64,000 nucleotides of DNA from Nectonema munidae. Taxonomy: Eukaryota; Nematomorpha; Nectonematoida; Nectonematidae. The notes below the pieces were generated by a model. That model saw only the letters and a list, made by a program, of their open reading frames with translations. It searched no databases and had not been told where the DNA came from. Numbering within the stretch: position 1 is the stretch's first letter; each line of letters opens with the position of its first letter. Of this stretch, positions 44,231-56,341 are shown in pieces. Location of the stretch: NCBI GenBank assembly GCA_030549495.1, contig JAUIRK010000509.1:1796501-1860500 (forward strand), read 5' to 3'. Both the position numbers and the translations under genes were made by a program.

Positions 44231-45767
44231 AAGCGGTACATCAGTGCCTTGTCAATGAAAACACACCCACGTTATCTTTAACTTACCTTTTACTCAAAAT
44301 TGAAAAATTTGCTGCATAATTAACATAAGAGAGAAAGGAGACAAAATAAACTAATAAAGCAATTTTCGCTATTTTAAAACGAAACTGTCTGTTCTCAGAA
44401 TAATTTCAAACTAATAGGAGGCATAAAAAATGAGATAGTTTATTTGATATTTTCAAGTTTTTATAAGCAGCAAAAGCCAACGTTGAAGTAGCTAACCCTT
44501 ATAGGGTGATTTGGTAACGCTTGTATTTTTTACATTTTTTTAAGGAATCATAGTATACAAAAAATGGTAGTTTAATCATTTTTCATAAAATTATTTAAGT
44601 CTAAGAACACAAAATCATAAGAAAACTATTTTTGATATATCTTACAAATACAAGAAGTTGAGCACATGAAGCAGTGTCAGTCGACTCATCAAGTTGAATT
44701 GCAAAATTTCCGAAAGCAGAATCTTTTATTTCTGTAATTATCTGTTGCTTGACATCATCAGACATATCTGCTATTCGTCGATGAACAGAATCATTTGAAA
44801 GAGGTATTGATGAAACGGTCTGAGCAGAGTCACTTCCAATGAGACAACTAATTATCTCTTTACAAGAAGAAACTATCAATTTCTCTGCAATTTTATGGGG
44901 CTTTCCTTCTTGTGCCATTCTTAATGATACCATGTAAGATGCACGTACGCCGGCTTCATTACCCTTTGCTCAAGTTTGTTTTTCTATAAATTCTTAACAC
45001 AAAACTTTTTCATTTTTTAACTAAAGCCTAATGACGTTTGTTAAATAACCGTTGTTTTTGGGCCTACTTCAAAAAGAAATAAGGCCCAGGAAAACCAGTT
45101 ACAAAATAATTACTATTTTACCAGACCAAAACTATGGCACGATAAAGCAGACATTAAGCCTCGATGCAATCTTTATAACTAAATAGAGTGTAATAGGAGA
45201 ACCAAAACCAGAATTAAAAAAAATATTTTTGGGTTCTTGAATCAACAAAATAAAATATAACTTTTAAGTTATATGCACAAAAGCTACATAATCAGGTCAA
45301 TTAGTAATTTCAAAAATTGGTTCACTTTTATCTGGCCAATCGACAATAAAACTCGTTACAACAAGATCCTAATATACCATTTTTAAGTGCGGCTTCATTA
45401 CCGTATAAATTTACGCGTAACTATGTGACCTTGATTGCACATAATCAATGTAAACAATAATGTAATGGGTTTTTCTAGAAGAAAGTTTTCGTTTGTTTAT
45501 CTTTGTTCTTTGTACAGAATATTGTTTAAATTTTATTTTGAAGTTCCAAATGCACAGAATTTGATGTGATACAAAACTAAAGTTCTTTCAACCAAAATTA
45601 CTGCCTGCTTTTGTCCTATTCGTTACCTACCTCTCTTTTTCATTTTCTTTTTTCTTTTACTTTTCTGAAACTTCCTGAATTTCTGAATCAATTTTCTTTT
45701 ATTTTTTTTTCGTAAGTATACCATTTTTTGCTCGCATATGTAGTGTGTGTATTTATGTAAAAGAGAA

Positions 45768-46078
<311 letters not shown>

Positions 46079-46439
46079 GTCCGTGTGTAGTAAGGTTATA
46101 ACGAGGTTTTTATACTAATAAATGTTTCAGAATATGAATGTGATGAGCCTATCTTTTTGCGATAGTGTTTTCTTCGCTCAAATTTAATTTGTCCTCCAGA
46201 AAATTCATACATAAGTGTTGACAGTGGTGATAAGTTATGACTTTCAATCACACCTTTCGGGAAAACAATTGAAGTGAGTTTGGTTTTAAATATATCGAGG
46301 TTCGAAGGAGTTATGCATGAAGATGATACATGATAGATAAAAGAACCCAGACTCAAGAAAATAAAAAATTGAAAAAAGTATATTGTGTAATAACGATTCC
46401 CCTTCAAGCCTCTCTAGATGTATAAACTCATTTTCCAGT

Positions 46440-47460
46440 AAAATATTTTGTTTTTTGATGATGAAATTATGGATTTATTCTACCGAATTTGTATGTAAAA
46501 GGGTAGGGGGTTTAATTTTATATGGTAAATCTGAGTTGAGTTTTTAAGTGTTCTTTGTAAGTGGTTAGTTTGGATAGAATGTTTTGGGGAAAGGTATATA
46601 ATAGGTAGTAAAGATTTATTATCGTTTGGAAAATTTTAGTATATTCATTTGTGTAATTAGAATGGATTTAAAAATATTTTATGAAAATAATTGTTTTTTA
46701 TTTATGATGGTGAAAAATATTAGTATTGTGATATGATTGAATATTAATTTCTAAAAATTTATGAAGGAATATTAGATTCGGTATAGCGTATTTTAGATAT
46801 TATTTCTATTTATATGGGGTAAATCTGGTATATAAAAGAATTAGGATAGGAGGTAGTGTGGTATGAAATTCGTATTTTTACAAAATATTTGATAATGGTA
46901 ATTATTCTGTCCTTGATTTGTTCGACTTCTAGAAAGAAGGGTTTGAAGTGTATAGAAGTGTAGGTTGAGAAATGTCAATTTTAATAAAAATTTTTAGAAA
47001 AAAGAGGTATTTTGATTATGTATGGAAGTTTAAAATAATTGTTATAATGGAGGGTATAGTATGATTTGCATCATGTAGGAGTAAAGATAAAAAAATTAAA
47101 AGATGTGTTTCAAAAAAATTTTATAAAAATTTAGTATAAAATTGTGGGTGAGTGGTAAATAAATTTAAATAAAATAGATATTTAAAGAAGTGGTTTTTTT
47201 GATTTTATTTGATGTAAAAATTTTGTTTTGTAAAAAAAGTTGTTGTATAAAGATAAATCTGGATCAACTTGGGTTCATACGTGAAATTGTTAATATCTTC
47301 TGCAAAATTTGCAAAAAATTAAATTCTTTTTTACAAATAAAGTTAGAATGACATTAGACTTGATCAAAAAGACATGATTTGAATCTTTACTCAAAAATAT
47401 GTGTGTTTTGTAAAAAGGTTAAAAAGATAAGTGTACTCTCTAATATGATTGTTATTTATT
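46440..47460. other. C-depleted plus strand, unexplained
   Basis: Between 46501 and 47220 I count only about 20 cytosines against many more guanines, an extreme strand skew. GGTAAATCTG-like words recur near 46524, 46816 and 47248. The antisense LINE A copies show a similar skew, so this may be an old antisense LINE, but no protein motif could be read. Confidence 0.5.
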
Positions 47461-48769
47461 CAAAATAAATTTTTTAATAAATTTGTTGAATTTTTTATCT
47501 TGTTTTTGTAAATAAAAAAATAGCTCTTCTTTTTAAATGCAATACTCATTTTATTTTAAGGTTCGGAGGTTGGTATTTGTCTCTTCATTATTTAATCTCA
47601 GTTTCAGTTTTGAGTTTTTAGTTATAAAATTTATATTTTATTTTTAAGTTTCCCTTGAGTTTCTTTTAATTTATTTTATATATTTATATGGGATCATAAT
47701 AAAATGATATGCTCCCTTTAAGAAATATAACTTTTTGGTTATGATTTATTTTTTGTCTAAAAAATTATATATACGTTCTAGAATGTTATGAATAGTGTAA
47801 TTGAGTTCTGTTTACATAAAACTATCATAAATTAGCTCAAAACTCATATGCTAGAGGTTGGTCATTAATGGGTTAAACTGAATAAGAGGTAGTGAAGAAT
47901 GAAAACGTGTTTTTTAAAACCTCTTCTTTTTGCTTGAAAAATGCAATATTTTTGATGTTGAAATTACGATGACAACTACTTAAATGGCGTTTCAAAAAAG
48001 CAGGCTTCATGCACTCAACTGATTAAACTTTGTGACATATTACACATTGGGGGAAATCGATGCTTTTTATTGAGAAGTGTATTGCCAAATTGAACGTAGC
48101 TCTCATCATATTGTCTTTTTTCGGCATTGAATTCATAAACAATTTTAAAAATCTAAAAATAACCTAAGAATCATAAAAAGATCAAATACATCGAAAAAAT
48201 AATTCATATTATTTCATAACATTAATACATTTTAAAAATCTTGAAAAATATTTTTACCAATTAAATCAATTTTTGATAATAAAAAAATAAATGCGTGCAA
48301 CCATTTTAAATTTAGTTAGACAAAAAAATATGAAGTAATTTTTGAACTAACTTTTTTAATCAATTTTTTGTAAGTTTTAAAAACTCGAGTACCCCTGAAA
48401 AATTTCTCGCGAACCCCAGTTTGAGAAACTCTGGTGTATGATATGAAAGAAGTGATTGCCATAGGAAGGGTTTGATTTAGATGAAATTAGACCTAATATA
48501 CTGCCTAGCCTATACTTCTCATGCAAATCTTGGTTGAAAATGCCAATAAAAATATAAGACTTCGCGACACCATTCCTGTGTTTATTTGATTTTTTCAAAT
48601 ATATAATGTAAAATCTTAAATTTCTATAAATGAAGATAGTTATAAGAATATATTTATTTTATAAAAATGTAAAATGATTTTCGCAAGACAAAGCTGGATT
48701 TAAATACCTGGCTGATTCTGATTTGAGGTATTTGCCAGGTTATTCGAAATTTTTGTAAAAAAAGATTTG

Positions 48770-49215
48770 GGAGTTCATCCAATTCTGTATGCTCTTCTGC
48801 CTAACGAACTATATCCTAAAAATGTTGGAATTATTGAAAGAAAGAGATAAATTTGAAACTTCTTCCTATCATTTGTGATTTTGAACACGCTTTTCACAGT
48901 ACTGTTAAGGAAATATTCCATGATATTCTTATTAAAAGTTGTTTTTTTCATTTGGTTCAAAATATGCAAGAGCATCTGGCTGTGCTAGGCTTTCGAGATC
49001 TTGCTTTCAAAGCAAAATGATTATTGTTATTTCTTCTGTTGCTTTGAATAAAGTCGATAAATATTTGGTGACTTTAGCTGTCAAAATTCGAGAAGAACAT
49101 CAGGAATTACTAAATTGGTTTGAAGGCACATCTGTTGGTCGCTAAAATAGAAGAGGGATGGAAGAAACGCAACTTTTTATTCCAAAACTTGGCATCCTTA
49201 TCATGGAATTTTAAA
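48770..49215 (+). mobile_element. MULE (FLYWCH-type) transposase fragment 1
   Basis: In shifting frames it reads ILYALLPNELYP (about 48783), ICDFEHAFHSTVKEIF then CFFHLVQNMQEHLAVLGF (48870-48990), and REEHQELLNWFEGTSVGR (49090-49143). It then has LFIPKL as in the conserved end of MULE transposases (WF..TY.GR, P.F....WN). The catalytic DFE and the CxFH motif are preserved. Both ends are truncated. Confidence 0.75.
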
Positions 49216-49539
49216 TGAAGATCTTTAAAAAAAAATTTTTTAATGAAGCTACGGCGCATCGATGTTTAAAATTGGAAATCGGTTATTTGAACAGTCAAAA
49301 ATAGGGATGAAGAAAATGACTTTTCCTACACAATAGTCAAAATACACATAAGTAGTATTAAGTGATTACAAAAGTTATAAATACAAAAGAAAATTTTACG
49401 AGTCTAAAAGTCTGCCATCTTTTGGCTCCTTCAAAATTGAGCCAGCGCAAGTTTTAAAAGTTTGTCCACACCCGCGCCGCCAGCATTATTTAGTCTAACC
49501 CGTAATAAAAATGCCTGTAACAGCCGTGCACTTAAAATT

Positions 49540-49615
49540 TTTAAACCCACACCCACACCCAACTCCGATTTCAAATTTAAACCCACACCCAACTCCAATT
49601 TTAAATTTAAACGCC
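49540..49615. repeat. Short direct repeat of a CCCACACCCAACTCC unit
   Basis: AAACCCACACCCAACTCC followed by AATTTCAAATTT-like sequence occurs two to three times. Confidence 0.7.
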
Positions 49616-49854
49616 CAACTTAACACACATATAACATTAACATTATTGTGTTGCCACAATACATAAAACATTACGCGCGACAACAATCGGAAAAAGGCGT
49701 CCACCTTCCTTTACGAGCCCACAGAGACAAAAACGCTAATAATAGAAAAAATTAAAAACGAGGCAAAATTATCCTGCTACAGCTCAACAAGTATTGTATA
49801 ATTTTTTACTGTGTGTATAAGTTTTTGTAATCAATTAATATCTGGAACAGAAAT

Positions 49855-49960
49855 AACATGCCTGTTTTAAATGAAGAAGTTAGATCAGCTCTACCAAAAC
49901 CAGAAAGCATAAAAAGATTGATAAGGAATTATAAAGAAAGAGAGTAAAACCTCGAAAGAA
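49855..49960 (+). mobile_element. MULE transposase, N-terminal fragment 2
   Basis: It reads VLNEEVRSALPKPESIKRLI then RNYKERE, the ALPK..S.KR.IR..R segment found before the catalytic domain of MULE transposases. The matching catalytic part may be 53110-53860, with a LINE and a hAT inserted between. Confidence 0.6.
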
Positions 49961-50144
49961 TATAAATTTTGAAATTCTAGAATATTTCAAAGAAATTAAT
50001 CACTGTAAATTTGTAATAAGTTTTACAAAAATTAAATACCTTAGAAACAAAATTATGTAGTAAAGATGTAAATTCAAGGGCTAAAACTTTGAATAATAAA
50101 GAGGCCAGCAAAATCAATTGATCCAAGTCTTTCTATTGTAATAC

Positions 50145-51480
50145 CAAATTAGTGAAATATGGAATAATTTTGAAAGCTCTTTCCCTCAACTACTTAATTA
50201 TTCTTTCAAGTATGCTAAAAGAGACTCTAGAGGTGGTGGTGTAGGATTGTTTTTCTCTCATCGGTTAGATTTCGAAAAATTTTAAATTTTAAATTGCCCG
50301 TTTAATTCTTGTGAATCCTTGTCTGCATCTTTTCGTTTAAATAGCATTAAATTCCCTGCTTTCTGCATTTATCGATCTCCTTCTAGTAGGTTATCTGAAT
50401 ACAATTTTTTTATGGATCCAATCATTTTGCCATTGATAACAGATAATAGTTTTCTCGTGGGAGATTTCAATATTGATTTACTAAAACTTGGTTTGGTACT
50501 CAAGATTTTGAATTTTTAAATAAATTAATCTCTCACAATTTTGTGCCTTTAATTACTACGTCTACAAGTACAAACTTTATCAATCAATCACGTATTGATA
50601 ATATCTTTTCAAACCGTGTATTTGATGTTAGGTCTTATAATATCGTTACAGATATTTTCCAAATGTGGCCTTATGTACTTTTTTTCATACTTCTCATAAG
50701 CGAATTACTTACTGATAGTTATAATAGGCGTATTTTTTCGCACAATAACATCAGTGTAGTTTTATTACAAATATTGACAACATTAATTGGAATCCTGTTT
50801 TTGAAGAAATTGACCCTAATTCAGCTTTCAATAAATTTTTCCTTCTATTTAAAAGTTGCTATGATAAAAATGTTCCTTTTGTAAAAGTTCGCCAAAAAGT
50901 TTGTAATCATTGGTTTAGCAAGGAACTCTCAGGCATCAGAAAAAAAAAGTTTATTTGTACCCTAAATTTAGATAATCTTATTGTGATGAAATTAGTTATA
51001 AGAAATTTTTTAAGTTTATAAATTTAAAGTTAAGCAGGCTAAAGCCCTTTTTTTACTCTGAAAACTTTTGAACTCCACAAATAAGTCTTTTTGGAGTACA
51101 ATCAAAACGTTTATGAAGCCTAGTGCGAGTTCTATGAACATACCATTTACTCCTGAAGAGCTTAAGGTTAGTTTTTTTCTTGTGTGCCTCTCTTCTGATT
51201 ATGTATCACATTGCAAATACGTTGATACCAACATAAAATATAACTACTTTGAGTTTAATTCTTTGTCTGTTTCTTATGACGATGTTTTAATTTCAGTTGC
51301 TTCCATGTCAAATAAAAAACCTTCTGGGCCAGATGACATTTGTATGTCAGTAATTGCCAAGTCTATATTTTCTTTTGGAAATTACTTAGTCCAGTGATAA
51401 AACGAAAATGTCTTTTTTTTGGCATGACCCCTCTTTTTTACCTTCTTATTTCAAATTTTTTGTATCAAACATATGTATGC
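50145..51480 (+). mobile_element. Jockey/CR1-like LINE fragment (family B relative)
   Basis: It begins within the endonuclease at SEIW and shows RDSRGGGVGLFF (about 50220-50260, like RGRGVGVFF of LINE B), FCIYRSPSSRLSEYN (50360), VGDFNIDLLKL (50460), SRIDNIF (50590) and the linker VASMSNKKPSGPDDICMSVI (51300). It stops near 51480 before the RT. It is 5'-truncated and 3'-cut, with several frameshifts, so it is older than LINE B. Confidence 0.75.
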
Positions 51481-52033
51481 GTAACATGCATTTTTTAATT
51501 TGAAATATTATTTTATTGATGACTTTTAGCGTGTAATTTCACGAGTGCATAATTTTTACAGCAACCAGGCTCCAGTCTGTACAATGCTTTTTTTTATGAC
51601 GCGTGTAGTATATATGGGAAACCGGTAATGTTGCACTATCCGTGCATTGATGAAAAGCAATTTTAATTGGAAAGAAGTTGTCCAATGATATAATGCTTTC
51701 ATATGTCAATCTTTTCTTGAATGCGATTATAGTTTGAGTATCGCACTATACGTGCATTGTAGCAAATACAGTCTAAGCCTGCCTCCATAATACGAGTATA
51801 TCTACATGATTCAAACATGTCTGCTGTATATGTTTGTGTGATAAAAATTTTAAAAACATACATCTGCCTCATTTGCGCACATTTGTATTTTGGTCATTGA
51901 GTGGAAAAGTTAATACTTTTTACATTTTCTAAAATAAAAGCAGGCTTTAATTTTGCTCTATATTCCCCAAAATGTTTACAATAGTAACGCATTTTTAATA
52001 ACAGTTTTTTAAAATATTAATTTTTATAGAATA
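51481..52033. other. Flank between LINE fragment and hAT C
   Basis: GCACTATCCGTGCATTGATG and GCACTATACGTGCATTGTAG form a diverged direct repeat about 105 bp apart (51631 and 51743). Nothing else is recognised. Confidence 0.5.
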
Positions 52034-52925
52034 ATGGATACATTTATGTGCGTTTATAAAAGAAAATCTACTGATAATGAAAATGCTGAAGGTAATATAA
52101 GTGAAAAGAATGGGAATAAATGCAGTACGGCTAAGCCCAAGACAAGAAAATACGATTCATCATACTTATTTTTAGAATTTACAAATATCGTTGTAGATGG
52201 CTTGGAAAACGCAAAATGTTTATTATGTGGAAAAATTTTGGCGACAAATAGTATGAGACCTTGCAAATTGAAGCGACACTTCGAAACTATGCATTTTGAA
52301 TACGTCGATAAGCCCAAAGAATTTTTTCAAAACAAACTTCCTGAGTTTAAAATTCAAAAGCAAGCAATCAAAAAACTTGTTTCTGTTCCATCAAATGCCG
52401 CGCTAGCTTCATACCAAGTTTCTTATAGAATTGCAAAATGTATGAAAGCATACACTTTAGGAGAAACCCCAATTTTGCGGCAGCAATCGATATAGTTGAA
52501 ACAATGTTCGCTAAATCATATGCCAAACGTTTACGAGAAATTCCCCTTGCTGGTAATACAGTTGGTAGAAGAATATCTGAAGATCTTTGTGATCAGTTGA
52601 TTATTATTCTGCGTACTTCAAAATTTGCCATGGAAGTCGATGAAGCTACTGATGTAGCTAAAGATGCTCATTTGATTGCATATGTTAGATATGTTGCAGA
52701 ATGTCTTATAATGGAAGATGTATTGTTTTGCAAACCCATTACTGAAAAAAGCACTGCTAAAGAAATGTTTAGTTTAATTGACACTTTTTTTAATGACAAG
52801 GATATAAAGTGAACGGACTTTGTACAAATGGAGCACAGTCAAATTCAAGCATTCTTCAAAAGGTCTTCAAGCATTAACCAAAGAAAAAACACCAAACGTT
52901 ATCTGGACGGACTGCTTCACATATA
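52034..52925 (+). mobile_element. hAT element C (ZBED5-like), 5' half
   Basis: The transposase start (52034) is followed by KYDSSYLFLEFT, a BED finger (CLLCGKILATNSMRPCKLKRHFETMH shown in part; Cys at about residues 61 and 64) and IAKCMKAYTLGE. After one frame change near 52480 come IPLAGNTVGRRISEDLCDQL, FAMEVDEATDVAKDAHLIAY (catalytic Asp region) and the KGLQALTKEKTPNVIWTDC segment (52857-52910). The C-terminal half is absent. It has two or three frame breaks and is better kept than hAT B. Confidence 0.8.
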
Positions 52926-53109
52926 TTACTTCCATTCCAAGAATGGATCATCTCGATGATTATTTTCATAATCCTTTGGCCCTCTTTTTTTTAAGTTATC
53001 TAATTTTTTTCAACATGTTTAATTTTCATGTTTATATTGTTTGCTTTGTTTGCGTGTTCCTTCTTTTGATTCATGTTTTCAATAAATGCCTACTTACTTA
53101 GTGTAAATT

Positions 53110-53860
53110 TCTTCAATTCGATGTGGTTGATATGAATAAAAGAACTCTTATGTTTGCAGGACCAGTTTTAAGGTTAATAATTATTTTTTTCATCAATTAT
53201 AATTTTTTTATTTTTGTTTTAAGATATATTATGATGATGACGTTTATCAAAGAGATTTTTGTAGACGGTACTTTTAAAAAATGCCCGACCAACTTTTATC
53301 AGATTTTCACAATACGTTTTTTTACAATGATGTACAAATTCTTCTATTATATTCACTTCTACCGGATAAGAAAGAAAAATCTTACATGTAAGCTATTGAA
53401 AATCAATTATTTACCACCTATTATATTTTTTGTAGAAAAATTTTCCAATATTTAAAAAATATTGGAATCAAGCTAGATATAATAAATGAAGATTTTGAAA
53501 TTGCAATTATGAATGCTCGAAAAAGAGTATTAAAATTTTTAAACTCTTAGATATTTAATTATAAGTTTTTTTGTTATCAGGTTTATCCAAAGATCATATA
53601 TAAAGGATGCTATTTTCATTTTTGCAAAAATATTTACAAAAAAATAATGAACCTAGGATATAAAAAATTATATTCAGAAAATGAAGATAACGCGTATGAA
53701 GAGTTAGAAGAATCAAAAAATATTTTGTTCTTTTTGAAAAAAGTTTCATATCTTATTTCTGATTGTGAAATTACAATTGAAAAAAACGATTTTACATTTG
53801 TTGATTTTGAAAAAATTAACATTTCTCATTCTTTTTCTATACAAGATATTTTATATTAGA
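53110..53860 (+). mobile_element. MULE transposase, catalytic fragment 2
   Basis: It reads IFVDGTFKKCPTNFYQIFTI (first catalytic Asp, 53260-53320), then INEDFEIAIMNARKRV (second Asp, 53490-53535), then IIYKGCYFHFCKNIYKKIMNLGYKKLYSE in two parts (53595-53680). These are the DGTF, DFE and GC.FHF hallmarks of MULE DDE transposases. An intron-like AT-rich insertion and several stops separate the blocks. It lies in the same direction as the N-terminal piece at 49855. Confidence 0.75.
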
Positions 53861-54635
53861 TATTATAATTGAGTAAATAAATAAATTACTTTTTTTTATT
53901 TAATTCAAATTTTTTGTCAAATTTTATATTCTATCAAAAGTTATTAGCTTTAAATGTCCATAAATATGCATAACTATTCACAAACGTATATTTTTATATT
54001 CACACATCTATTCATAAACACATATTCACGCTTCTCGCAATGTATGGTTGACTGCACGCACGCACATACATTGAAAGCAAAGTAGAAAACTCCTTCAATA
54101 TAATGTATTGTATATGTAATAAAAATGTACTTTATCTAAAGAAACAAATGGAGCTTTGATGATGAAAAGTGCAGGTGTGTGTGGTGGGATGTACTTACTG
54201 ATGTTACACTTTATACAATCAGATATGAGCTATAAAAAATATCTTATAAATTATACGATTTTTTAAGAATTGATTCGCAAAACACGCAAATTTATAAGTT
54301 AGCCCGCAGTCCTAATATTGAACACTTATTGCCCCACAATAAGTTTTAAACAAATGACTCCATCCGCGTCAGTGGCCAGTACGTCTCTAGTTCAAAATAT
54401 CATATGTGAACTACGCAATACGATTAAAATAAAGTTCATCAAAACCGTTGGGCAAACCAGTCTTTTAAACATGCAGGACCTTCCAAAACGCCGGTAAACT
54501 TTCGTGGTTTGCGGGATCTATGTTATATGAGGTAAATTTATAATGACTTTGTCGCTTATGGGGCTAGGAAATGAGTACTTCGTTATACAATTAAAAGAAA
54601 ATGTGCCTTTATAATAAAAGCTATTTCAAAATTAC
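53861..54635. other. ICMT intron, 5' part
   Basis: AT-rich. A run of short CACACG/CATACA words lies near 54000-54070. No gene is seen. Confidence 0.5.
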
Positions 54636-54900
54636 CAGAGAAAGCAGGGAATAGAAGAGCTCTTGTGCCAAATTCCAGTAAACTGGAGAGAATTGCGCAG
54701 TAATAGGATAGACTGTGATTCAGCAAAAAAGACTCGGAGGAAGCAGAGTTTGGATTTGCGAGACAAAGAACCATGAATTCAGAAAAGTGGAAAAAGGAGA
54801 GGAAGAGGAAATACGTGGCCAAGTAGAAAGGGGCGCTGCCACTTTCAAAAGAAAACACGCAGAAGAGTGCGCAGAGAAAGATGAGACCGAGGAAAAGCGA
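54636..54900 (-). CDS. ICMT: ICMT membrane-domain exon
   Basis: This encodes transmembrane helices of the same methyltransferase: SLFLGLIFLCALFCVFSF, YLATYFLFLSFFHFSEFMVL, then SESFLLNHSLSYYCAILSSL and LEFGTRALLFP. The family has LSLFHYSEY, LDSFLLNHSLEY and WLEF...FWP at matching spacing. The acceptor is CTCTGCAG (AG at 54901-54902), with an in-frame TAG just before it. The donor is TCTG/GTAATT (GT at 54634-54635). The exon is 265 nt and ends in phase 1, fitting the catalytic exon 12.9 kb downstream. Between the two exons the protein is about nine residues shorter than vertebrate ICMT, so a small intermediate exon may be hidden. The first exon lies farther upstream and was not found. Confidence 0.85.
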
Positions 54901-55009
54901 CTGCAGAGCGACCTAAAGTGTAATTGTGATCATCGTCTCTATTTCACTCTCACTTCAAATTTCTATTGTAGTTTTACATCAAATTACAATTTTCAAAAAT
55001 ATTTCTGTA

Positions 55010-55145
55010 AACATTAGACGTAAATCAAATATTTTATTGACACTTTCAGAGATTTAACACCTCTAAATGCAAAAACTGATTTCAAAAATAAACTAGAATG
55101 GTTGATTTGGCATAAAAACATATATTTCATGTAAAATTAGAGAGA
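55010..55145 (-). repeat. ~150 bp repeat unit, left half
   Basis: Minus-oriented: AATGGTTGATTTGGCATAAA and TTTCATGTAAAATTAGAGAG match the array at 4.7-6.4 kb. The unit continues at 58651 beyond the Merlin element. Confidence 0.7.
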
Positions 55146-55237
55146 GGTACTTTCCTGTTATCGCCCCACCACCCCAAAATGTTATAAAACATGTATTAAA
55201 GTACACAAATGTATTAAAAAAACAAGTGAAAAATCTT

Positions 55238-56102
55238 TTAATCTGTAGGTGGATAAAATTCAACCATATCAAAAAGAATCACATCAAACATATTACCACC
55301 ATATATAATCGAAGATGAATGATGCCAAAGAAACTCAGCTAAATATCCAGATAGCATCTCTCGATTAGATCCACATTGCCTCTTGTTTCTTACCTTTGCA
55401 GAACGCCAAACACGCTCAATATGTTGAGTATGGACTCTGGTTTTGGGATCCACAAAATTGCGGCTGTGATTTACTGTCTGATGTCGGTAATTTGGCACCC
55501 CTTTAACACCTTCATCATTAATTGTACGATAGGCACGCCACTCATCGGGAAATATAGTCGTTCCGGGACGTATGTATTGATTGATGAGTGGCAATAGTGT
55601 AGCTGCTGAACGATTTGGAACATTCACCATGAATACTTCATTGGTTTCAATGCAAATTCCTCCGAACACCCATTTTTGTGGAAGGATTCGACCAACATGA
55701 TTTTTCCTCTTGGCAAACAGTGCTTCATCGATCTCCACATGCATACCCGGACCTCCAATTACAACAGATTTTCTAAGAAGCTTCCAAAGACATACCTCCC
55801 TCATGTAGTTGCTCCAGTCAACTGTTGTGTTTTTATTCATTCCAAGTTCTCTTTCGCAATATTTTATTGAAGTCAGCTCATAGGCCCATGAATAAATGAA
55901 AAGAATGATGTCCTCGTAAGGGAGCCTTGATCCAGTAAGCCAATTATTCATTCGCACTTCTTTCTCCTTTCTGCATTCCCTTTTGGCACAGCGCCAAAAG
56001 TTTATGCACATTTCCGCTCCAACTTCATCCACGCTCTTGCAGGTAGGTGATGCATTTTTCTTCGTTGTCAAGTTTTCGAATCAATTTCTTTAAATTTTCC
56101 AT
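55238..56102 (-). pseudogene. Merlin transposase, almost intact
   Basis: The start is taken at the ATG at 56102 (MENLKKLIRKLDNEEKCITY). One frame break about 24 codons in precedes an open stretch of 277 codons to the stop at 55238. The DDE triad is visible: VEIDEALFAKRKN, then TIFPDEWRAY, then HIERVWRSAKVRN. The zinc-like CAKRECRKEKEVR precedes the helix-turn-helix region (IKYCERELGMNKNTTVDW). The length of about 288 codons is usual for Merlin and related ISXO2-like transposases. With the break it should be inactive unless the break is a sequencing error. Confidence 0.9.
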
Positions 56103-56341
56103 TTATGGGCTTTATGAAAAAGGTTTTGATTAATGATGTCAAACCTGTTTAAGACAGTCACCCTTGGGACCAGTCAAATGCGGCTGTTTTACGCAGGTGG
56201 CGGTTTTATTAAGGTTCACCTTCAGTATCTGAAAAATTTATCATAGAAAATTGAATTAACACAATTTCGAAAAAATTTATCAATAAAAACATTTACTAGA
56301 ATATAACAGGAAAAACATTTAATTCATTATGTATAAAAAAA

